DNA of 64,000 nucleotides from Gammaproteobacteria bacterium (GCA_013288815.1 JABDBD010000001.1:124001-188000), one strand, 5' to 3'. Counted from the stretch's first letter, positions 44,590 through 55,755 are shown. The notes: generated by a model from the letters alone, not told the origin. Program-made: numbers and translations.

Positions 44590-45240
44590 GTGACAGAGTA
44601 CATGACTGAGCAAGAACAAATTGAGCAGTTAAAAAGCTGGATAAAACAATATGCATTTACCGTCATTGCTGGTATTGCAATGGCCTGCCTCATGATCTTT
44701 ACCTGGCACTCTTGGCAACGATATCACAATAGATTAGCTCTGCATGCCTCAGGTGTCTACGATGAAATGCTCACTCTAAAAGCTCAAAACAATAGCAGCG
44801 GAGTCAACGTGCAGGCACACAAGTTACTTGGGCACTATCCAAACACTCCTTATGCTCAAATGGCAGCTTTTATGCTGGCAAAAGAGGCCGTCACAAACAA
44901 AAACTATCCAGAGGCAATCAATCAACTCAATTGGGTTGCTAAGCATACTGATAGCACCCAAATCGCTGCCATTGCAAAAATCCGCATTGCCAGAATCCAA
45001 GTTTTAGAAAAAAAGAATGATGAGGCTTTAGCTACCTTGAAACAAATAACAGATAATAGCTTTAGCGGCTTAGCAGATGAACTCAAAGGTGACATTTATA
45101 TGAGCATGAAAAATCCCACTAAAGCCAAAGAAACATATCAGTTAGCTCTGAAAGAGCTACCTCAGGATGAAGCAACTCGTCGTCCTTTGCTTCAAATGAA
45201 ACTTGACAACTTAACAACTGTGAGCGACAGCATTGCATGA
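44590..45240 (+). CDS. yfgM: YfgM, SecYEG-associated TPR protein
   Basis: Ancillary translocon subunit of 216 residues, starting at a GTG with GGAG six bases upstream. The membrane segment is near residues 20-40 (YAFTVIAGIAMACLMIFTW), followed by a periplasmic TPR region (YAQMAAFMLAKEAVTNKNYP, YMSMKNPTKAKETYQLALKE). YfgM links SecYEG with periplasmic chaperones in E. coli. It overlaps bamB by four bases. Confidence 0.93.
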   Translation: MTEYMTEQEQIEQLKSWIKQYAFTVIAGIAMACLMIFTWHSWQRYHNRLALHASGVYDEMLTLKAQNNSSGVNVQAHKLLGHYPNTPYAQMAAFMLAKEAVTNKNYPEAINQLNWVAKHTDSTQIAAIAKIRIARIQVLEKKNDEALATLKQITDNSFSGLADELKGDIYMSMKNPTKAKETYQLALKELPQDEATRRPLLQMKLDNLTTVSDSIA

Positions 45241-46400
45241 AAATGACCTTTAAAAAACTCATTCCCATTATATCCATTACAACATTAGCAACACTTTTGT
45301 GTGCCTGTAGTGGTTTTTTTGATAAAGATAATACACCCACTCCTACACCATTAACCTCATTCACCCCCGAAACCAACGCTCAATTACTTTGGTATACGAC
45401 TGCAAATGCAGGTTTGGGGAGCGATTATTTGAAGCTTGTTCCCGCATTAACAGATAGATCTATCATTAGCGTCAGTGAGAATGGCGTTGTCACAGCGACA
45501 GACAAGCTAAATGGGCGCAACTTGTGGCGCAGTTATACGAATTCATCCATTACCGCAGGTCCAGCGTCCAACGATGGCATAGTTATTGTTGGAGGCCGCA
45601 ACGGACTCGTATTTGCGTTAGATCAAAACACTGGCGCCACTCGCTGGAAGACCTCTGTTTTCAGTGAAATCTTAGCACCTCCTGCAATAGCAAACGGTAT
45701 CATCGTCATCAAAAGTATCGATGGTCAGCTCACGGCACTCTCAGAAATAGACGGCCATAAGCTATGGAACTATCAGCAAACTGAGCCCGTACTGATATTA
45801 AGAGGAGGCAGTGCTCCACAAATTCAAACTCACTCAGTGATCGTTGGCTTTGCTAATGGCAACTTAGCCAAACTGAGCTTGCAAAAAGGAAGCTTGCTAT
45901 GGCAACAAATTATTGCAACACCTGAAGGTGGTTTTGCTATTGAACGCATGGTCGACATTGATGCAGACCCTCTTATCAACAATGATGAAGTGTTTGCAGC
46001 AACGTATCAGGGTAAAATTGCAGCCTTGGAATTAGAGTCTGGAAAGATATTATGGTCTCAAGATATTTCTTCATTCACAGGCATGACAGCTGATAGCAGC
46101 AAGGTTTACATTTCGGATGCTAGCAGTCATCTTTGGGCATTCGAAAGAAATACTGGCACTGTAGATTGGAAACAATCTCAATTAGTTGCGCGCAATATTA
46201 CAGCCCCGGCAACAATGGGGCATTACATTGTCGTAGGAGACTCAGAAGGCTATCTGCACTGGCTTAACAAAGAAGATGGTCATCTGGTTGCAAGAGCCAG
46301 GGTAAATCGCTCAGGAATTCTTGCAACTCCGGTAGTAGAAAACAATATCGTTTATATACTCACCAAGGATGGTCATTTGGCAGCGTATAAGCTAGCCTGA
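45237..46400 (+). CDS. bamB: BamB, outer-membrane assembly lipoprotein
   Basis: Lipoprotein of the BAM complex, 387 residues. The signal ends in the lipobox LLCAC; the mature part is an eight-bladed PQQ-type propeller with repeated blade motifs such as VTATDKLNGRNLWR, VFALDQNTGATRWK and LTALSEIDGHKLWN. It is translationally coupled to yfgM (ATGA) and followed after nine bases by der, the standard gammaproteobacterial order. Its partner BamA is at the start of this window. Confidence 0.96.
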   Translation: MKMTFKKLIPIISITTLATLLCACSGFFDKDNTPTPTPLTSFTPETNAQLLWYTTANAGLGSDYLKLVPALTDRSIISVSENGVVTATDKLNGRNLWRSYTNSSITAGPASNDGIVIVGGRNGLVFALDQNTGATRWKTSVFSEILAPPAIANGIIVIKSIDGQLTALSEIDGHKLWNYQQTEPVLILRGGSAPQIQTHSVIVGFANGNLAKLSLQKGSLLWQQIIATPEGGFAIERMVDIDADPLINNDEVFAATYQGKIAALELESGKILWSQDISSFTGMTADSSKVYISDASSHLWAFERNTGTVDWKQSQLVARNITAPATMGHYIVVGDSEGYLHWLNKEDGHLVARARVNRSGILATPVVENNIVYILTKDGHLAAYKLA

Positions 46401-46409
46401 GAGAAAAAA

Positions 46410-47795
46410 ATGTTACCAGTCATTGCAATAGTTGGACGTCCTAATGTAGGAAAATCGACTCTTTTTAATTGTCTGACAAAGTCACGAAATGCGTTGGTGT
46501 CTGATCTTCCTGGCATGACTCGCGATCGTCAATATGGACAGGCAAACATTGCAGATCATCGTTTTATTGTCATTGATACTGCCGGCATTACGGATGATGC
46601 TGAAGGAATAGATATGCTTTCAATTAAGCAATCTATTCAAGCTATAGAAGAATCAGATAAAGTATTATTTTTAGTAGATGGAAGAGCTGGGCTTACTTCT
46701 GTTGACTTCGCTATTACTAAAAAGTTAAGGGAATTAAATAAGCCTATCACCTTAGTCGTCAATAAAACCGAGGGATTAGATCACGATGTCATCATCGCTG
46801 ATTTTTTTCAGGTAGGCTTTGGAACTCCTTACTCTATCTCAGCTGCACATGGCAGCGGGATTGTTAATCTCATTCAAGTTCTTTTTGAAAACTCTGATCA
46901 ACCAGAAAACAAAGAAGATGATTTATCAGATAAAATCAAGCTCGCTATCATCGGCAGACCCAACGTAGGAAAATCAACACTCACAAACCGGATGTTAGGC
47001 GAGGAAAGAGTTATTGTGTTTGATCAGCCCGGCACTACGAGAGATAGCATTTTTATTCCACTTTCGCGCCAAGGAAAAGATTACATACTCATTGATACCG
47101 CAGGCATTCGAAGACGTGGAAAAATTTTTGAGGCAACCGAAAAATTTTCTGTCGTTAAAACACTTCAAGCAATTGAAACAACCAACGTTGTTTTATTCGT
47201 AATTGATGCACGAGAAGAGGTTTCTGATCAAGATCTCCGATTACTTGGATTTATTATTGAAAGTGGCAAATCATTGGTTTTAGCTATTAACAAATGGGAT
47301 GGAATGACAGAGTATAACCGTGAGAAAACAAAAAGCGCAATTGATAGGCGTTTGCATTTTGTTGATTTCGCTCGCATACATTATATCTCTGCGTTACATG
47401 GTAGCGGTGTTGGTAATTTATTTGCATCTGTAGAAGAAGCTTTTACATCAGCTAATATAAAAATCTCAACGGCTAGATTAAATGACATTCTCCGTGAAGC
47501 CGTCCTAGCCCACAATCCTCCCTTGATTCAGGGTAGAAGAGTAAAGCTGCGTTATGCTCATATGGGTGGGCATCATCCTCCTTTAATTATTATTCATGGA
47601 AACCAAGTAGAGGCTTTACCAGAAACCTACAGAGCCTACCTTGCAAATACTTATCAAAAACGACTTAAACTAGTCGGCACTCCAGTTCGCATCGACTTCA
47701 AAAATAGTGAAAATCCATTCCGGGATAAAAAAAATATTTTGACGCCACGCCAACGTCTCAAAAAAGCTAGATTAATGCGGCATGTAAAAAAATAA
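46410..47795 (+). CDS. der: GTPase Der (EngA)
   Basis: Essential double GTPase for 50S subunit assembly, 461 residues. Two complete G domains: [14 protein letters not shown] with DTAGI and NKTE, and [14 protein letters not shown] with DTAGI and NKWD. The C-terminal KH-like domain (about 350-440) contains [20 protein letters not shown]. Last gene of the hisS-yfgM-bamB-der series. Confidence 0.97.
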   Translation: MLPVIAIVGRPNVGKSTLFNCLTKSRNALVSDLPGMTRDRQYGQANIADHRFIVIDTAGITDDAEGIDMLSIKQSIQAIEESDKVLFLVDGRAGLTSVDFAITKKLRELNKPITLVVNKTEGLDHDVIIADFFQVGFGTPYSISAAHGSGIVNLIQVLFENSDQPENKEDDLSDKIKLAIIGRPNVGKSTLTNRMLGEERVIVFDQPGTTRDSIFIPLSRQGKDYILIDTAGIRRRGKIFEATEKFSVVKTLQAIETTNVVLFVIDAREEVSDQDLRLLGFIIESGKSLVLAINKWDGMTEYNREKTKSAIDRRLHFVDFARIHYISALHGSGVGNLFASVEEAFTSANIKISTARLNDILREAVLAHNPPLIQGRRVKLRYAHMGGHHPPLIIIHGNQVEALPETYRAYLANTYQKRLKLVGTPVRIDFKNSENPFRDKKNILTPRQRLKKARLMRHVKK

Positions 47796-48196
47796 ATTCG
47801 GGATTACCCTACTAAAATTAAAAAAGAAATAAACTGGGATAAAAAAATGGGCGGTTTATAAGACCGCCCTAAGATGCTCAACTCAGATATAGCAATCCAT
47901 GCTTAAAAATCCATCCTTGGGCATACAAAACGAGGAGTGGTTGCAAGAATCCTTTCAGTAACCGTATGTCATCCATGACATGAAGCAATTCTAACATTAT
48001 TCTATTAAAATATTTGCTCTTGGTTATTAGATTTTATTGCTCTTTAATATTAAGCAAAAAAAACACTAAAAAAAACAGGCTGTTGGAGATTACACAATAT
48101 ATCAGCCACGTTACGAATGGCTGATATCTTACAACATATTGAGACACATCCTACATTCCGAATCGCAGAACATCCAAAAAGTCAGTGTTACAAGCA
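47796..48196. other. Gap between der and minE
   Basis: Convergent intergenic stretch of about 400 bases without a gene. Besides the terminator at 47841-47869 it has a 10-base-stem hairpin, ATATCAGCCA/TGGCTGATAT (48099-48108, 48118-48127), close to the end of minE. The rest is AT-rich and shows nothing I can name. Confidence 0.5.
47841..47869 (-). terminator. Rho-independent terminator of the yajQ-minCDE side
   Basis: On the minus strand GGGCGGT-CTTATAA-ACCGCCC (47849-47869) is followed by ATTTTTTT, a classic intrinsic terminator. It stops transcripts reading leftward past minE. Confidence 0.8.
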
Positions 48197-48475
48197 TTAC
48201 TCAGCTTGCAACTTTGGAAGAACCACATTCAATTCTAGAATGGAACACCCCTCCTGCCGCTCCAATTCAACGTGAACATCTTCCTTGTTGATAGCAACAT
48301 ACTTTGCGATAACATCTAGTAAATCTCTTTGTAAAGCAGCCAAATAATCAGGTTGATCACGCTCAGTACGTTCATGAGATATAATTATCTGCAAACGTTC
48401 CTTAGCAAACTTTGCTGATTCTTGAGGGCGACGAAAACGATTTGTTATCTTAGAAAGTGCGCTGACAATATTCAT
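48197..48475 (-). CDS. minE: MinE, cell-division topological specificity factor
   Basis: 92 residues. The N-terminal membrane-targeting/anti-MinCD helix region (AKFAKERLQIIISHERTERD) is followed by the dimerisation domain (LLDVIAKYVAINKEDVHVEL). It stimulates MinD ATPase to drive pole-to-pole oscillation. Overlaps minD by four bases (coupled). Confidence 0.96.
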   Translation of the reverse strand: MNIVSALSKITNRFRRPQESAKFAKERLQIIISHERTERDQPDYLAALQRDLLDVIAKYVAINKEDVHVELERQEGCSILELNVVLPKLQAE

Positions 48476-49296
48476 ACTGCTTCTTTCTCCTTAAAGCTAA
48501 ATAACCGTTTCAACCAATGGGACTTCTCTTGAAGAAAACGAAAAGGCACTTCTTCTCCTAAATACCGAGCTACAGCATCTGTATAAGCTTGTCCTGCATC
48601 GCTTTCACTATCAACTATCACAGGCACCCCTGAGTTTGAAGCTCTTAATACGGCCTGGGATTCAGGAATAACACCAAGCAATGGGATCGCTAATATTTCA
48701 TTTACATCCGCCAAACTTAACATATCGCCATTTGCCACACGCTTAGGTGAATACCGAGTTAAAAGCAGGTGCTCACTAATCTGACCCTTTCCTTCTTCTG
48801 CACGCTTAGTCTTACTAGACAGCAATCCTAACATTCGATCAGAATCTCTTACCGAAGAAACTTCTGGATTCGTTACTACAATCGCGCTATCAGCAAAATA
48901 CATAGCCAATTGTGCTCCACGCTCTATTCCTGCTGGAGAATCACACACTATATAATCAAATGTTTTGCCGAGCTCATCTAAGACCGCAGCCACACCCTCC
49001 AGCGTTAAGGCATCTTTATCGCGTGTCTGCGAGGCTGGCAGAATAAATAATTCCTTAGTATGCTTATCGCGAATTAGCGCTTGATTTAATGTGGCTTCAC
49101 CTCTAATCACATTTACAAAATCATATACTACCCTACGCTCACAGCCCATTATTAAATCAAGGTTCCGCAAACCAATATCAAAATCAATTACTGCTGTTTT
49201 ATAGCCACGTGAAGCTAGCCCAACCGCGAACGAAGCACTTGTTGTTGTTTTGCCAACGCCACCCTTACCTGAGGTTACTACAATGATCTTTACCAC
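48472..49296 (-). CDS. minD: MinD, septum-site ATPase
   Basis: 274 residues. The deviant Walker A motif GKGGVGKTT (10-18), DFDIGLRNLDLIMG and DSPAGIE are characteristic; a C-terminal amphipathic membrane-targeting helix is visible (HWLKRLFSF). It recruits MinC to the membrane to block polar FtsZ rings. Sits between minC and minE. Confidence 0.97.
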   Translation of the reverse strand: MVKIIVVTSGKGGVGKTTTSASFAVGLASRGYKTAVIDFDIGLRNLDLIMGCERRVVYDFVNVIRGEATLNQALIRDKHTKELFILPASQTRDKDALTLEGVAAVLDELGKTFDYIVCDSPAGIERGAQLAMYFADSAIVVTNPEVSSVRDSDRMLGLLSSKTKRAEEGKGQISEHLLLTRYSPKRVANGDMLSLADVNEILAIPLLGVIPESQAVLRASNSGVPVIVDSESDAGQAYTDAVARYLGEEVPFRFLQEKSHWLKRLFSFKEKEAV

Positions 49297-49324
49297 ATTG
49301 ATCTCCTTTGTAGATATATTGGTT

Positions 49325-50029
49325 TTACACTGCTGCTATTTTTACTTCTTCACCCGCTAGATAGATTTGCATCGTAGATCCATCTGATGGTAAATTATGC
49401 ATATCTTCCTTAACTAAGTAATACCCGGCTATTGCTACCAATTCGGCTTCTAGTGTACGACAAAAAATGCGTGCTTGAGTATTACCCTGTACACCAGCTA
49501 ATGCTCTTCCTCGCAAAGGTCCGTAAACATGAATATTCCCATCAGCTAACAATTCTGCTCCGGGACTCACTGGTGCCATCACTATTAAATCAGTTGCTCT
49601 TGCATAAACCTGCATCCCAGATCGTATTGGGCTTGTAACCAATTTGGTAATGGGAGCTTGAGGAGTTTTTTTAGGTGGTTCGTCTATTAGTTTTGGTTTA
49701 CCAATTGTAATAACTGGAAAACCAGCTGTTGCAGCTTCCTCTAACTGTTCTTGGCTTCCGCCACGCACACCAACAGGCACTAAGTTATTAGAAATAAGAA
49801 TTTGTTTTATTTGCTTAAAATCTAGGACACCAATACCCTTCACTACTTCCAAATCTAAAACCACTGGAGAGCCAATAAAGAAATTAGGAGCTCTATTTAC
49901 GGCAGCTGTTGTTTGTTTACTAAGGTCATCTAGGTCATAACGTGTCAATTGCATTATTGTGCAAGCTGCAAAACTTGTCTTAAAACGAAAACAAGCTTGG
50001 TGATCCGTAACCAAAATACTATCCGCCAT
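49325..50029 (-). CDS. minC: MinC, septum-site inhibitor
   Basis: 234 residues from the ATG at 50029 (MADSILVTDHQ). The N-terminal FtsZ-inhibiting domain (about 1-110) is joined by a proline-rich linker (DEPPKKTPQAP) to the beta-helical C-terminal domain (GMQVYARATDLIVMAPVSPG, GNIHVYGPLRGRALAGVQGN), which binds MinD and the septum. It begins one base after the yajQ stop, so the division genes are coupled to yajQ. Confidence 0.95.
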   Translation of the reverse strand: MADSILVTDHQACFRFKTSFAACTIMQLTRYDLDDLSKQTTAAVNRAPNFFIGSPVVLDLEVVKGIGVLDFKQIKQILISNNLVPVGVRGGSQEQLEEAATAGFPVITIGKPKLIDEPPKKTPQAPITKLVTSPIRSGMQVYARATDLIVMAPVSPGAELLADGNIHVYGPLRGRALAGVQGNTQARIFCRTLEAELVAIAGYYLVKEDMHNLPSDGSTMQIYLAGEEVKIAAV

Positions 50030-50030
50030 A

Positions 50031-50513
50031 TTAATCCCGAAAATTTTCAAACTGTAGTGGTGCCTCTACCTTAGCATCTCTTAATATAGCAATTACTGAT
50101 TGCAAGTCATCACGCTTTTTACCAGTTACCCTAACTTGCTCACCCTGAATGCTAGCCTGGACTTTAATATTAGCATCCTTGATAATTTTTATAATTTTTT
50201 TCGCAATATCAGTAGCGATGCCTTGTCGTAGCTCTATTTCCTGTCTTGCTTCATTTAATTTTATATCAACATCTTTATATATCAGAGAGCGGACATCTAT
50301 ATTTCTTTTAGCTAGCTTGGAACAAAAAATTTCATCTAGTTGCTTTAGCTGAAAATCACTAGGTGCAATGAGCATTATAGAGTTTTTTGTCTGCTCAAGA
50401 CGAGAATTAGAACCCCTAAAATCAAAACGAGAATTTAATTCTCGATTAGCCTGGTCAACAGCATTTGTGACTTCATGATTATCAACCTTAGAAACAATAT
50501 CAAATGAGGGCAT
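50031..50513 (-). CDS. yajQ: YajQ-family nucleotide-binding protein
   Basis: About 160 residues from MPSFDIVSKVDNHEV, the family's usual start (an ATG two codons earlier is also possible). Features: SRFDFRGSNSRLE and the C-terminal VRVTGKKRDDLQSVIAILRD. YajQ proteins bind cyclic di-GMP in Xanthomonas and tRNA/ribosomal targets have been proposed elsewhere; the role here is unknown. It leads the minCDE operon. Confidence 0.92.
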   Translation of the reverse strand: MPSFDIVSKVDNHEVTNAVDQANRELNSRFDFRGSNSRLEQTKNSIMLIAPSDFQLKQLDEIFCSKLAKRNIDVRSLIYKDVDIKLNEARQEIELRQGIATDIAKKIIKIIKDANIKVQASIQGEQVRVTGKKRDDLQSVIAILRDAKVEAPLQFENFRD

Positions 50514-50750
50514 ATTCATCTCTATAAATTCAACAATAGCATATCATTTAACTATCAATATAAATTCACTAATTTTATCAACAATAAATTTCTACTAGAA
50601 GAATATAAAAAAAAGATTCTAAATGAAACAATTTTTTAATCTATTTACAGATCACAAAAGGATAATGTCAATATTGATCATAGATTTGGCAGAATGCCAC
50701 TGTGACAGCACCTAATTTATTAGGTATATATGAAATATTCAAAAAATTCA

Positions 50751-50779
50751 AAAAAAACCGATTTTCATCGGTTTTTTTT
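50751..50779. terminator. Bidirectional terminator after rplQ
   Basis: CCGAT (50758-50762) pairs with ATCGG (50767-50771) around TTTC, with an A-run before and a T-run after, so each strand has a stem extended by A-U pairs and a U-tract. It ends the ribosomal superoperon, 11 bases past rplQ, and shields yajQ. The rest of 50520-50790 is AT-rich with no gene. Confidence 0.85.
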
Positions 50780-50789
50780 AAGATTTATA

Positions 50790-51164
50790 TTAATTTACTA
50801 CTGATTCTAACCTATCAACCAATTCTACAATAGCCATTGGAGCACAATCTCCCTTGCGGTTACCACACTTAAGAACACGTAGATAGCCACCTGTTCTCAA
50901 TTTGTAGTGCGGACCTAGCTCATTAAAAAGCTTCTGAACCATATCACGATCACGCAATCTTGAAAAAGCAAGACGACGATTATGTACGCTATCAATTTTA
51001 GATAGTGTTATCATAGGCTCTACATAACCACGTAACTCTTTAGCCTTAGCTACAGTAGTTGTTATTAATTCATGTTTTAGCAATGATACCATCATATTTT
51101 TAAACATTGCTTTACGATGACTACTGTTACGCCCAAAATACCTTCCTGCCTTACGATGTCTCAT
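50790..51164 (-). CDS. rplQ: 50S ribosomal protein L17
   Basis: Large-subunit protein L17 (bL17), 124 residues, beginning [20 protein letters not shown] as in other bacteria and carrying the [14 protein letters not shown] segment. Last gene of the alpha operon, directly before a terminator. Confidence 0.97.
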   Translation of the reverse strand: MRHRKAGRYFGRNSSHRKAMFKNMMVSLLKHELITTTVAKAKELRGYVEPMITLSKIDSVHNRRLAFSRLRDRDMVQKLFNELGPHYKLRTGGYLRVLKCGNRKGDCAPMAIVELVDRLESVVN

Positions 51165-51192
51165 TTAATACTCTCCAACACAAACTAATATC

Positions 51193-52194
51193 CTATTCAC
51201 GTTCTTTTTCTCTTAATAAAGAAGGCGGCCAGTTTTCTAGACGCGTACCTAATGAAAGTCCATGTGAAGCCAATACATTTTTAATCTCAGTTAGAGATTT
51301 TTTACCTAGATTTGGCGTTTTAAGTAAGTCATTTTCAGTACGTTGAACTAAATCACCAATGTAGAATATACTTTCAGCTTTTAAGCAATTAGCGGAGCGT
51401 ACTGTCAACTCCAAATCATCTACAGGTCGCAAGTAGATTGGATTTATTAATTGCTGCTCATTTGTCTCTTTAGCGATAAATGACGATTTTAAATCAACAA
51501 ATGGTGCTAATTGTTGCTGAAGAATCGTTGCTGATCTTCGTATAGCCTCTTCAGGATCTAACGTGCCATTAGTTTCTATATCTATTACCAGCTTGTCCAA
51601 ATCAGTACGTTGTTCTACACGCGCACTTTCAACACTATATGCAACACGCCTGACTGGACTAAAGCTTGCATCCAGATGTAATACACCAATTGTAGTTTTT
51701 TCATCTCCAACAGATAGCATCTCTCTAGAAGAGGCAGTCTGATAGCCACGACCTAAAGCAACTCTTAAAGTCATGTTCAGCATACCTGCTTCATTTAGAT
51801 GAGCAATCACATGATCAGGATTTACAATTTCTACATCATGCTCAAGCTCAATATCTGAGGCAGTAACAAGGCCAGGGCCTTTTTTACTTAATTTTAATAT
51901 TACTTCTTCACGACCGTGCAGCTTTATCGAAACGTTTTTTAAATTTAATAGAATTTCAATTACATCTTCTTGGACACCAGGAATCGTACTATATTCATGC
52001 AACACTCCATCAATTTTGACTTCTGTGATTGCAGCACCCGGCATAGATGATAATAAAATTCTACGTAATGTGGTACCTAATGTATGACCAAACCCACGTT
52101 CCAACGGTTCGAGCGTAACCCTTGCATGAAAGGGAGAAATCGTCTCAACATCTATTTCACGTGGTGTTAAAAAATCATATGGATTATTTTGCAT
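51193..52194 (-). CDS. rpoA: RNA polymerase alpha subunit
   Basis: 333 residues. The N-terminal assembly domain has [20 protein letters not shown]; the C-terminal domain that contacts UP elements and activators has [20 protein letters not shown] and [21 protein letters not shown]. Same position as in E. coli, between rpsD and rplQ. Confidence 0.98.
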   Translation of the reverse strand: MQNNPYDFLTPREIDVETISPFHARVTLEPLERGFGHTLGTTLRRILLSSMPGAAITEVKIDGVLHEYSTIPGVQEDVIEILLNLKNVSIKLHGREEVILKLSKKGPGLVTASDIELEHDVEIVNPDHVIAHLNEAGMLNMTLRVALGRGYQTASSREMLSVGDEKTTIGVLHLDASFSPVRRVAYSVESARVEQRTDLDKLVIDIETNGTLDPEEAIRRSATILQQQLAPFVDLKSSFIAKETNEQQLINPIYLRPVDDLELTVRSANCLKAESIFYIGDLVQRTENDLLKTPNLGKKSLTEIKNVLASHGLSLGTRLENWPPSLLREKERE

Positions 52195-52220
52195 GAAATA
52201 ACCTCATAAACTCCAAAAAA

Positions 52221-52841
52221 TTATTTGGAATAAAGCTCAACAATAAGTTTCTCAGCTATATCTGAAGGAAGATCTGAACGGTCTGGCTGTTGTTTGAAAA
52301 CACCTTTTAACTCACCCTGATCCACATCAACCCACGTACAAACAGGTTTTACTTGCGATAACGCAAGTGCACCTTGAATACGTAGTTGTTTCTTTTTACC
52401 TTCTTTTACGCTGATAACATCCCCAGGCATTAGCTCGTATGATGGTATATTAACAATCTTTCCGTTAACAAGTATCGCGCGATGATTTACTAATTGTCTT
52501 GCTTCCGCCCTAGTTGACCCAAATCCCATCCGATAAACAATATTATCTAACCTACATTCTAATAACTTAAGTAGGTTTTCACCTGTAGATCCTTTCAAAC
52601 GAGCAGCTTTTTTAAAATAATTCCTAAACTGCCTTTCCATAACACCATATATACGACGCACTTTTTGCTTTTCACGTAGCTGAACACCGTACTCTGTTTC
52701 ACGACCACGTCTCGCGCCATGAACACCAGGTGGGGTGTCCAGTTTACATTTTGTATCTAGTGAGCGAACGCCGCTCATTAGCGATAAATCTACTTTCTCT
52801 CTTCGAGCAAGCTTACATCTTGGTCCTAAATATCTAGCCAT
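52221..52841 (-). CDS. rpsD: 30S ribosomal protein S4
   Basis: 206 residues, the same length as E. coli S4. Starts [16 protein letters not shown] and contains the S4 RNA-binding domain ([20 protein letters not shown]). A 16S primary binder and, in E. coli, translational repressor of this operon. Confidence 0.98.
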   Translation of the reverse strand: MARYLGPRCKLARREKVDLSLMSGVRSLDTKCKLDTPPGVHGARRGRETEYGVQLREKQKVRRIYGVMERQFRNYFKKAARLKGSTGENLLKLLECRLDNIVYRMGFGSTRAEARQLVNHRAILVNGKIVNIPSYELMPGDVISVKEGKKKQLRIQGALALSQVKPVCTWVDVDQGELKGVFKQQPDRSDLPSDIAEKLIVELYSK

Positions 52842-52855
52842 TACTTTCTCCGAGA

Positions 52856-53356
52856 CTATACACGTCGTTTCTTAGGATCACGGCAACCATTAAATGGTAT
52901 ACCTGTAGCATCCGTAATTGACAAAATCTTCAGCCCAGTGGTATGAAGAGATCTAATTGCTGATTCTCTTCCAGGACCAGGCCCATTCACCCTAACCTGT
53001 ACGTTTTTCATACCATAGTTATCAATAACAATCTGCGCAACTTTAGTTGCAGCCTCACCTGCAGCATATGGAGTAGATTTTCTTGACCCACGATAACCAC
53101 AGCTTGCCGCACTTGACCAGGCCAATGAATTTCCTTGTATATCACTAATAGTAACAATAGTGTTATTAAAAGATGCTCTAATATGAGCAACACCATCTAC
53201 AACTAGTTTCTTAGCTTTTTTTCGAGCCTTAATTGTCTTAGTAGATGAACTACCAGCTGACCCTGACTGCCCGCCTGCACTTTCTTCATCGTGCACTTCA
53301 GCTTTAGATTTTGGCACAGGCTGTGCTTCATGTACTTTAGTTTGATTTGCTGACAT
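52856..53356 (-). CDS. rpsK: 30S ribosomal protein S11 with N-terminal extension
   Basis: 166 residues versus about 129 in E. coli. From residue about 40 it is ordinary S11 ([60 protein letters not shown]). The first 38 residues ([20 protein letters not shown], then [18 protein letters not shown]) are an extra low-complexity acidic/serine tail. No better internal start is seen; the next candidates would cut into the conserved core. Confidence 0.95.
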   Translation of the reverse strand: MSANQTKVHEAQPVPKSKAEVHDEESAGGQSGSAGSSSTKTIKARKKAKKLVVDGVAHIRASFNNTIVTISDIQGNSLAWSSAASCGYRGSRKSTPYAAGEAATKVAQIVIDNYGMKNVQVRVNGPGPGRESAIRSLHTTGLKILSITDATGIPFNGCRDPKKRRV

Positions 53357-53396
53357 TGCTATTTAATTTCCTGTATATACGATTAAATATTCTAAA

Positions 53397-53753
53397 TTAA
53401 TTCTTTCCCTTACGCTTTCCCTTACGAGTACGCGCATTAGTCTTTGTACGCTGACCTCTGACAGGCAAGCCACGTCGATGACGCAATCCACGATAAGTAC
53501 CTAATTCAATAAGCCTTTTTATATTCATTGAAACCTCGCGTCTCAAGTCGCCTTCTACACGAATTCTTGCGACTTCTATTCGTAGATTTTCAAGTTCAGC
53601 TTCAGTAAGATCTTTAGCTTTTTTTTCGGGACTAATTTTTGCCAAAGCACATATCTCTGATGCTCTGCTACGACCAATTCCATAAATTGACGTGAGCCCT
53701 ATTACTATATGTTTTTGTACAGGGATATTAACACCTGCAATACGTGCTGCCAT
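53397..53753 (-). CDS. rpsM: 30S ribosomal protein S13
   Basis: 118 residues, beginning [20 protein letters not shown], with the H2TH region [12 protein letters not shown] and the basic tail [20 protein letters not shown]. Small-subunit head protein contacting the P-site tRNA and L5. First of the rpsM-rpsK-rpsD-rpoA-rplQ series. Confidence 0.98.
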   Translation of the reverse strand: MAARIAGVNIPVQKHIVIGLTSIYGIGRSRASEICALAKISPEKKAKDLTEAELENLRIEVARIRVEGDLRREVSMNIKRLIELGTYRGLRHRRGLPVRGQRTKTNARTRKGKRKGKN

Positions 53754-53837
53754 TCATCAACTCCTAAAACGATATATTTATTTTTTTATGCTACAAAAGC
53801 GGATAAGTCTAATATTGAAATATAAAAAAATCAACCA

Positions 53838-53951
53838 TTAACCTTGCTTTTGTTTATGTCTTTTTTCCTTACAAATAACACGAACTATACGATTTCTACG
53901 CACAATTTTGCAATTCCGGCATATTTTTTTGACAGAGGCTCCCACTTTCAT
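53838..53951 (-). CDS. rpmJ: 50S ribosomal protein L36
   Basis: 37 residues, [20 protein letters not shown] then [17 protein letters not shown]. The zinc ligands C-x2-C ... C ... H are all present (CRNC, C, H), so it is the zinc-binding form. It lies at its usual place between secY and rpsM. Confidence 0.95.
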   Translation of the reverse strand: MKVGASVKKICRNCKIVRRNRIVRVICKEKRHKQKQG

Positions 53952-53984
53952 AAAATAACTCCAGCTAATATAAATATTATATTA

Positions 53985-55313
53985 TTAACGTATCAGACCT
54001 GCTCCACCACTTCGTAAGTTTGCCTTTTTCAATAAAGATTCATACTGAAAAGACATAACATGCGCTTGTACTTGAGCCATAAAATCCATAACAACTACAA
54101 CAATGATAAGTAATGATGTCCCACCAAAATAAAAAGGCACATTCCACGCTAAAATCATAAATTCTGGTAGTAAGCATACTAAAGTCACATATATTGATCC
54201 AGCTAATGTCAACCTAGTCATAACAGTATCTATATACTTTGCTGTTTGATCTCCAGGTCTAATTCCTGTTATAAAAGCCCCAGATTTTTTTAAATTATCT
54301 GCTGTTTCTCTCGGATTAAACACTAGAGCAGTATAAAAAAAACAAAAGAAAATTATAGCTGCGCTAAATAAAAACATATGAATTGGTTGCCCCTGTTGCT
54401 GTAAGGCTATGCCAAAAGATCCTAGCCACTCCAATCCCTTACCATGTCCAAACCACTGCGCCAAGCTTGCAGGAAACAGTATTATACTTGAAGCAAATAT
54501 TGGTGGAATCACACCCGGCATATTAATTTTAAGTGGCAAATGGCTGCTCTTAGCAGAATACATTTTTCCACCCTGCATCCTTCGCGCATAATTTATAGTT
54601 ATACGTCGTTGCCCTCTCTCAACAAATACAACAAAAGCAACAACCGCAACTACTGCAACTACTACTAGAAGCAGTGCAATGATCTGCAGCTGACCTTCAC
54701 GCACTTCTTCAAGGGTTCGTCCAATTGCTGCGGGAAAACCTGCAATAATTCCAGTAAAAATTATTAGCGAAATACCATTACCTATTCCCCTTTCAGTTAC
54801 TTGCTCTCCTAACCACATTAAAAATAACGTACCTGTAACTAACGTTAGAGTCGAAGTAAAATAGAATCCATAGCCTGGATCTAATGCTATGCCATGAGCA
54901 GCAAGCATTTTAGAAATTCCTATAGCTTGAAATGCAGATAGTAATAATGTCCCATATCTTGTATATTTGTTTATTTTCCGCTGACCAGATTCGCCTTCTT
55001 TTCTCAGCTCAGAAAGTTGTGGCGATAAGACAGTCAACAATTGAATAATAATCGAAGCTGATATATATGGCATTATTCCCAATGCAAATACACTAAAACG
55101 CATTAGTGCACCGCCAGAAAACATATTAAACAATCCGACTATATTATTTTGCTGAGATGTAAATAGCTCCTGTAATCGCTCTGGATTTAGTCCTGGTACG
55201 GGAATATATGACCCCACTCTAAATACAATAATAGCAAGTAATACAAAAAGTAAACGGTGTTTTAAGTCTGTAATCCCAGTTGAGGCGCTCGTGCCCAGCC
55301 TATTTATTGTCAT
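53985..55313 (-). CDS. secY: SecY, protein translocase channel
   Basis: Pore subunit of SecYEG, 442 residues with ten membrane segments. Recognisable parts are [30 protein letters not shown] (the plug/TM2 region), [20 protein letters not shown] and [20 protein letters not shown]. It is in the spc operon after rplO as usual. Confidence 0.98.
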   Translation of the reverse strand: MTINRLGTSASTGITDLKHRLLFVLLAIIVFRVGSYIPVPGLNPERLQELFTSQQNNIVGLFNMFSGGALMRFSVFALGIMPYISASIIIQLLTVLSPQLSELRKEGESGQRKINKYTRYGTLLLSAFQAIGISKMLAAHGIALDPGYGFYFTSTLTLVTGTLFLMWLGEQVTERGIGNGISLIIFTGIIAGFPAAIGRTLEEVREGQLQIIALLLVVVAVVAVVAFVVFVERGQRRITINYARRMQGGKMYSAKSSHLPLKINMPGVIPPIFASSIILFPASLAQWFGHGKGLEWLGSFGIALQQQGQPIHMFLFSAAIIFFCFFYTALVFNPRETADNLKKSGAFITGIRPGDQTAKYIDTVMTRLTLAGSIYVTLVCLLPEFMILAWNVPFYFGGTSLLIIVVVVMDFMAQVQAHVMSFQYESLLKKANLRSGGAGLIR

Positions 55314-55321
55314 TTATTCCT

Positions 55322-55753
55322 CTACTCTACTGAGCCACCAGCTGTTTCAATTGCATTCCTCGCACTTGCTGTTATTGATATTCCTTTAACAATCAATGCA
55401 CGGTCTATCTTGCCGAATGAAATTATCTTAACAATTTTAGTTGAAAATTTCACAATACCAGCGGCTTGTAGTGAGATTAAATCAACCATTACAATATTAG
55501 ACTTATTTAAGTCTGAGAGTCTAATTTCTTGTCTAGCAAGCGATTTTCTTGAACGAAATCCTGACTTCGGTATTCGTCTTTGTAAAGGCATTTGCCCCCC
55601 CTCAAATCCAACTTTGTGGTATCCGCCAGCCCGCGCTTTTTGGCCTTTATGACCTTTGCCGCATGTTTTCCCTTTTCCAGAGCCACACCCTCTTCCAAGT
55701 CTTTTAGCTGGTGTCTTCGAACCAGGCGCAGGTTTTAAAGTGTTGAGGTACAT
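55322..55753 (-). CDS. rplO: 50S ribosomal protein L15
   Basis: 143 residues, starting [20 protein letters not shown], with the glycine-rich extension [18 protein letters not shown]. Lies directly after rpmD and eight bases before secY. Confidence 0.97.
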   Translation of the reverse strand: MYLNTLKPAPGSKTPAKRLGRGCGSGKGKTCGKGHKGQKARAGGYHKVGFEGGQMPLQRRIPKSGFRSRKSLARQEIRLSDLNKSNIVMVDLISLQAAGIVKFSTKIVKIISFGKIDRALIVKGISITASARNAIETAGGSVE

Positions 55754-55755
55754 TA

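Noticed and set aside
47841..47869. Terminator of der on the plus strand
   Set aside because: The U-tract is on the minus strand; on the plus strand the stem is followed by TAAGATG.
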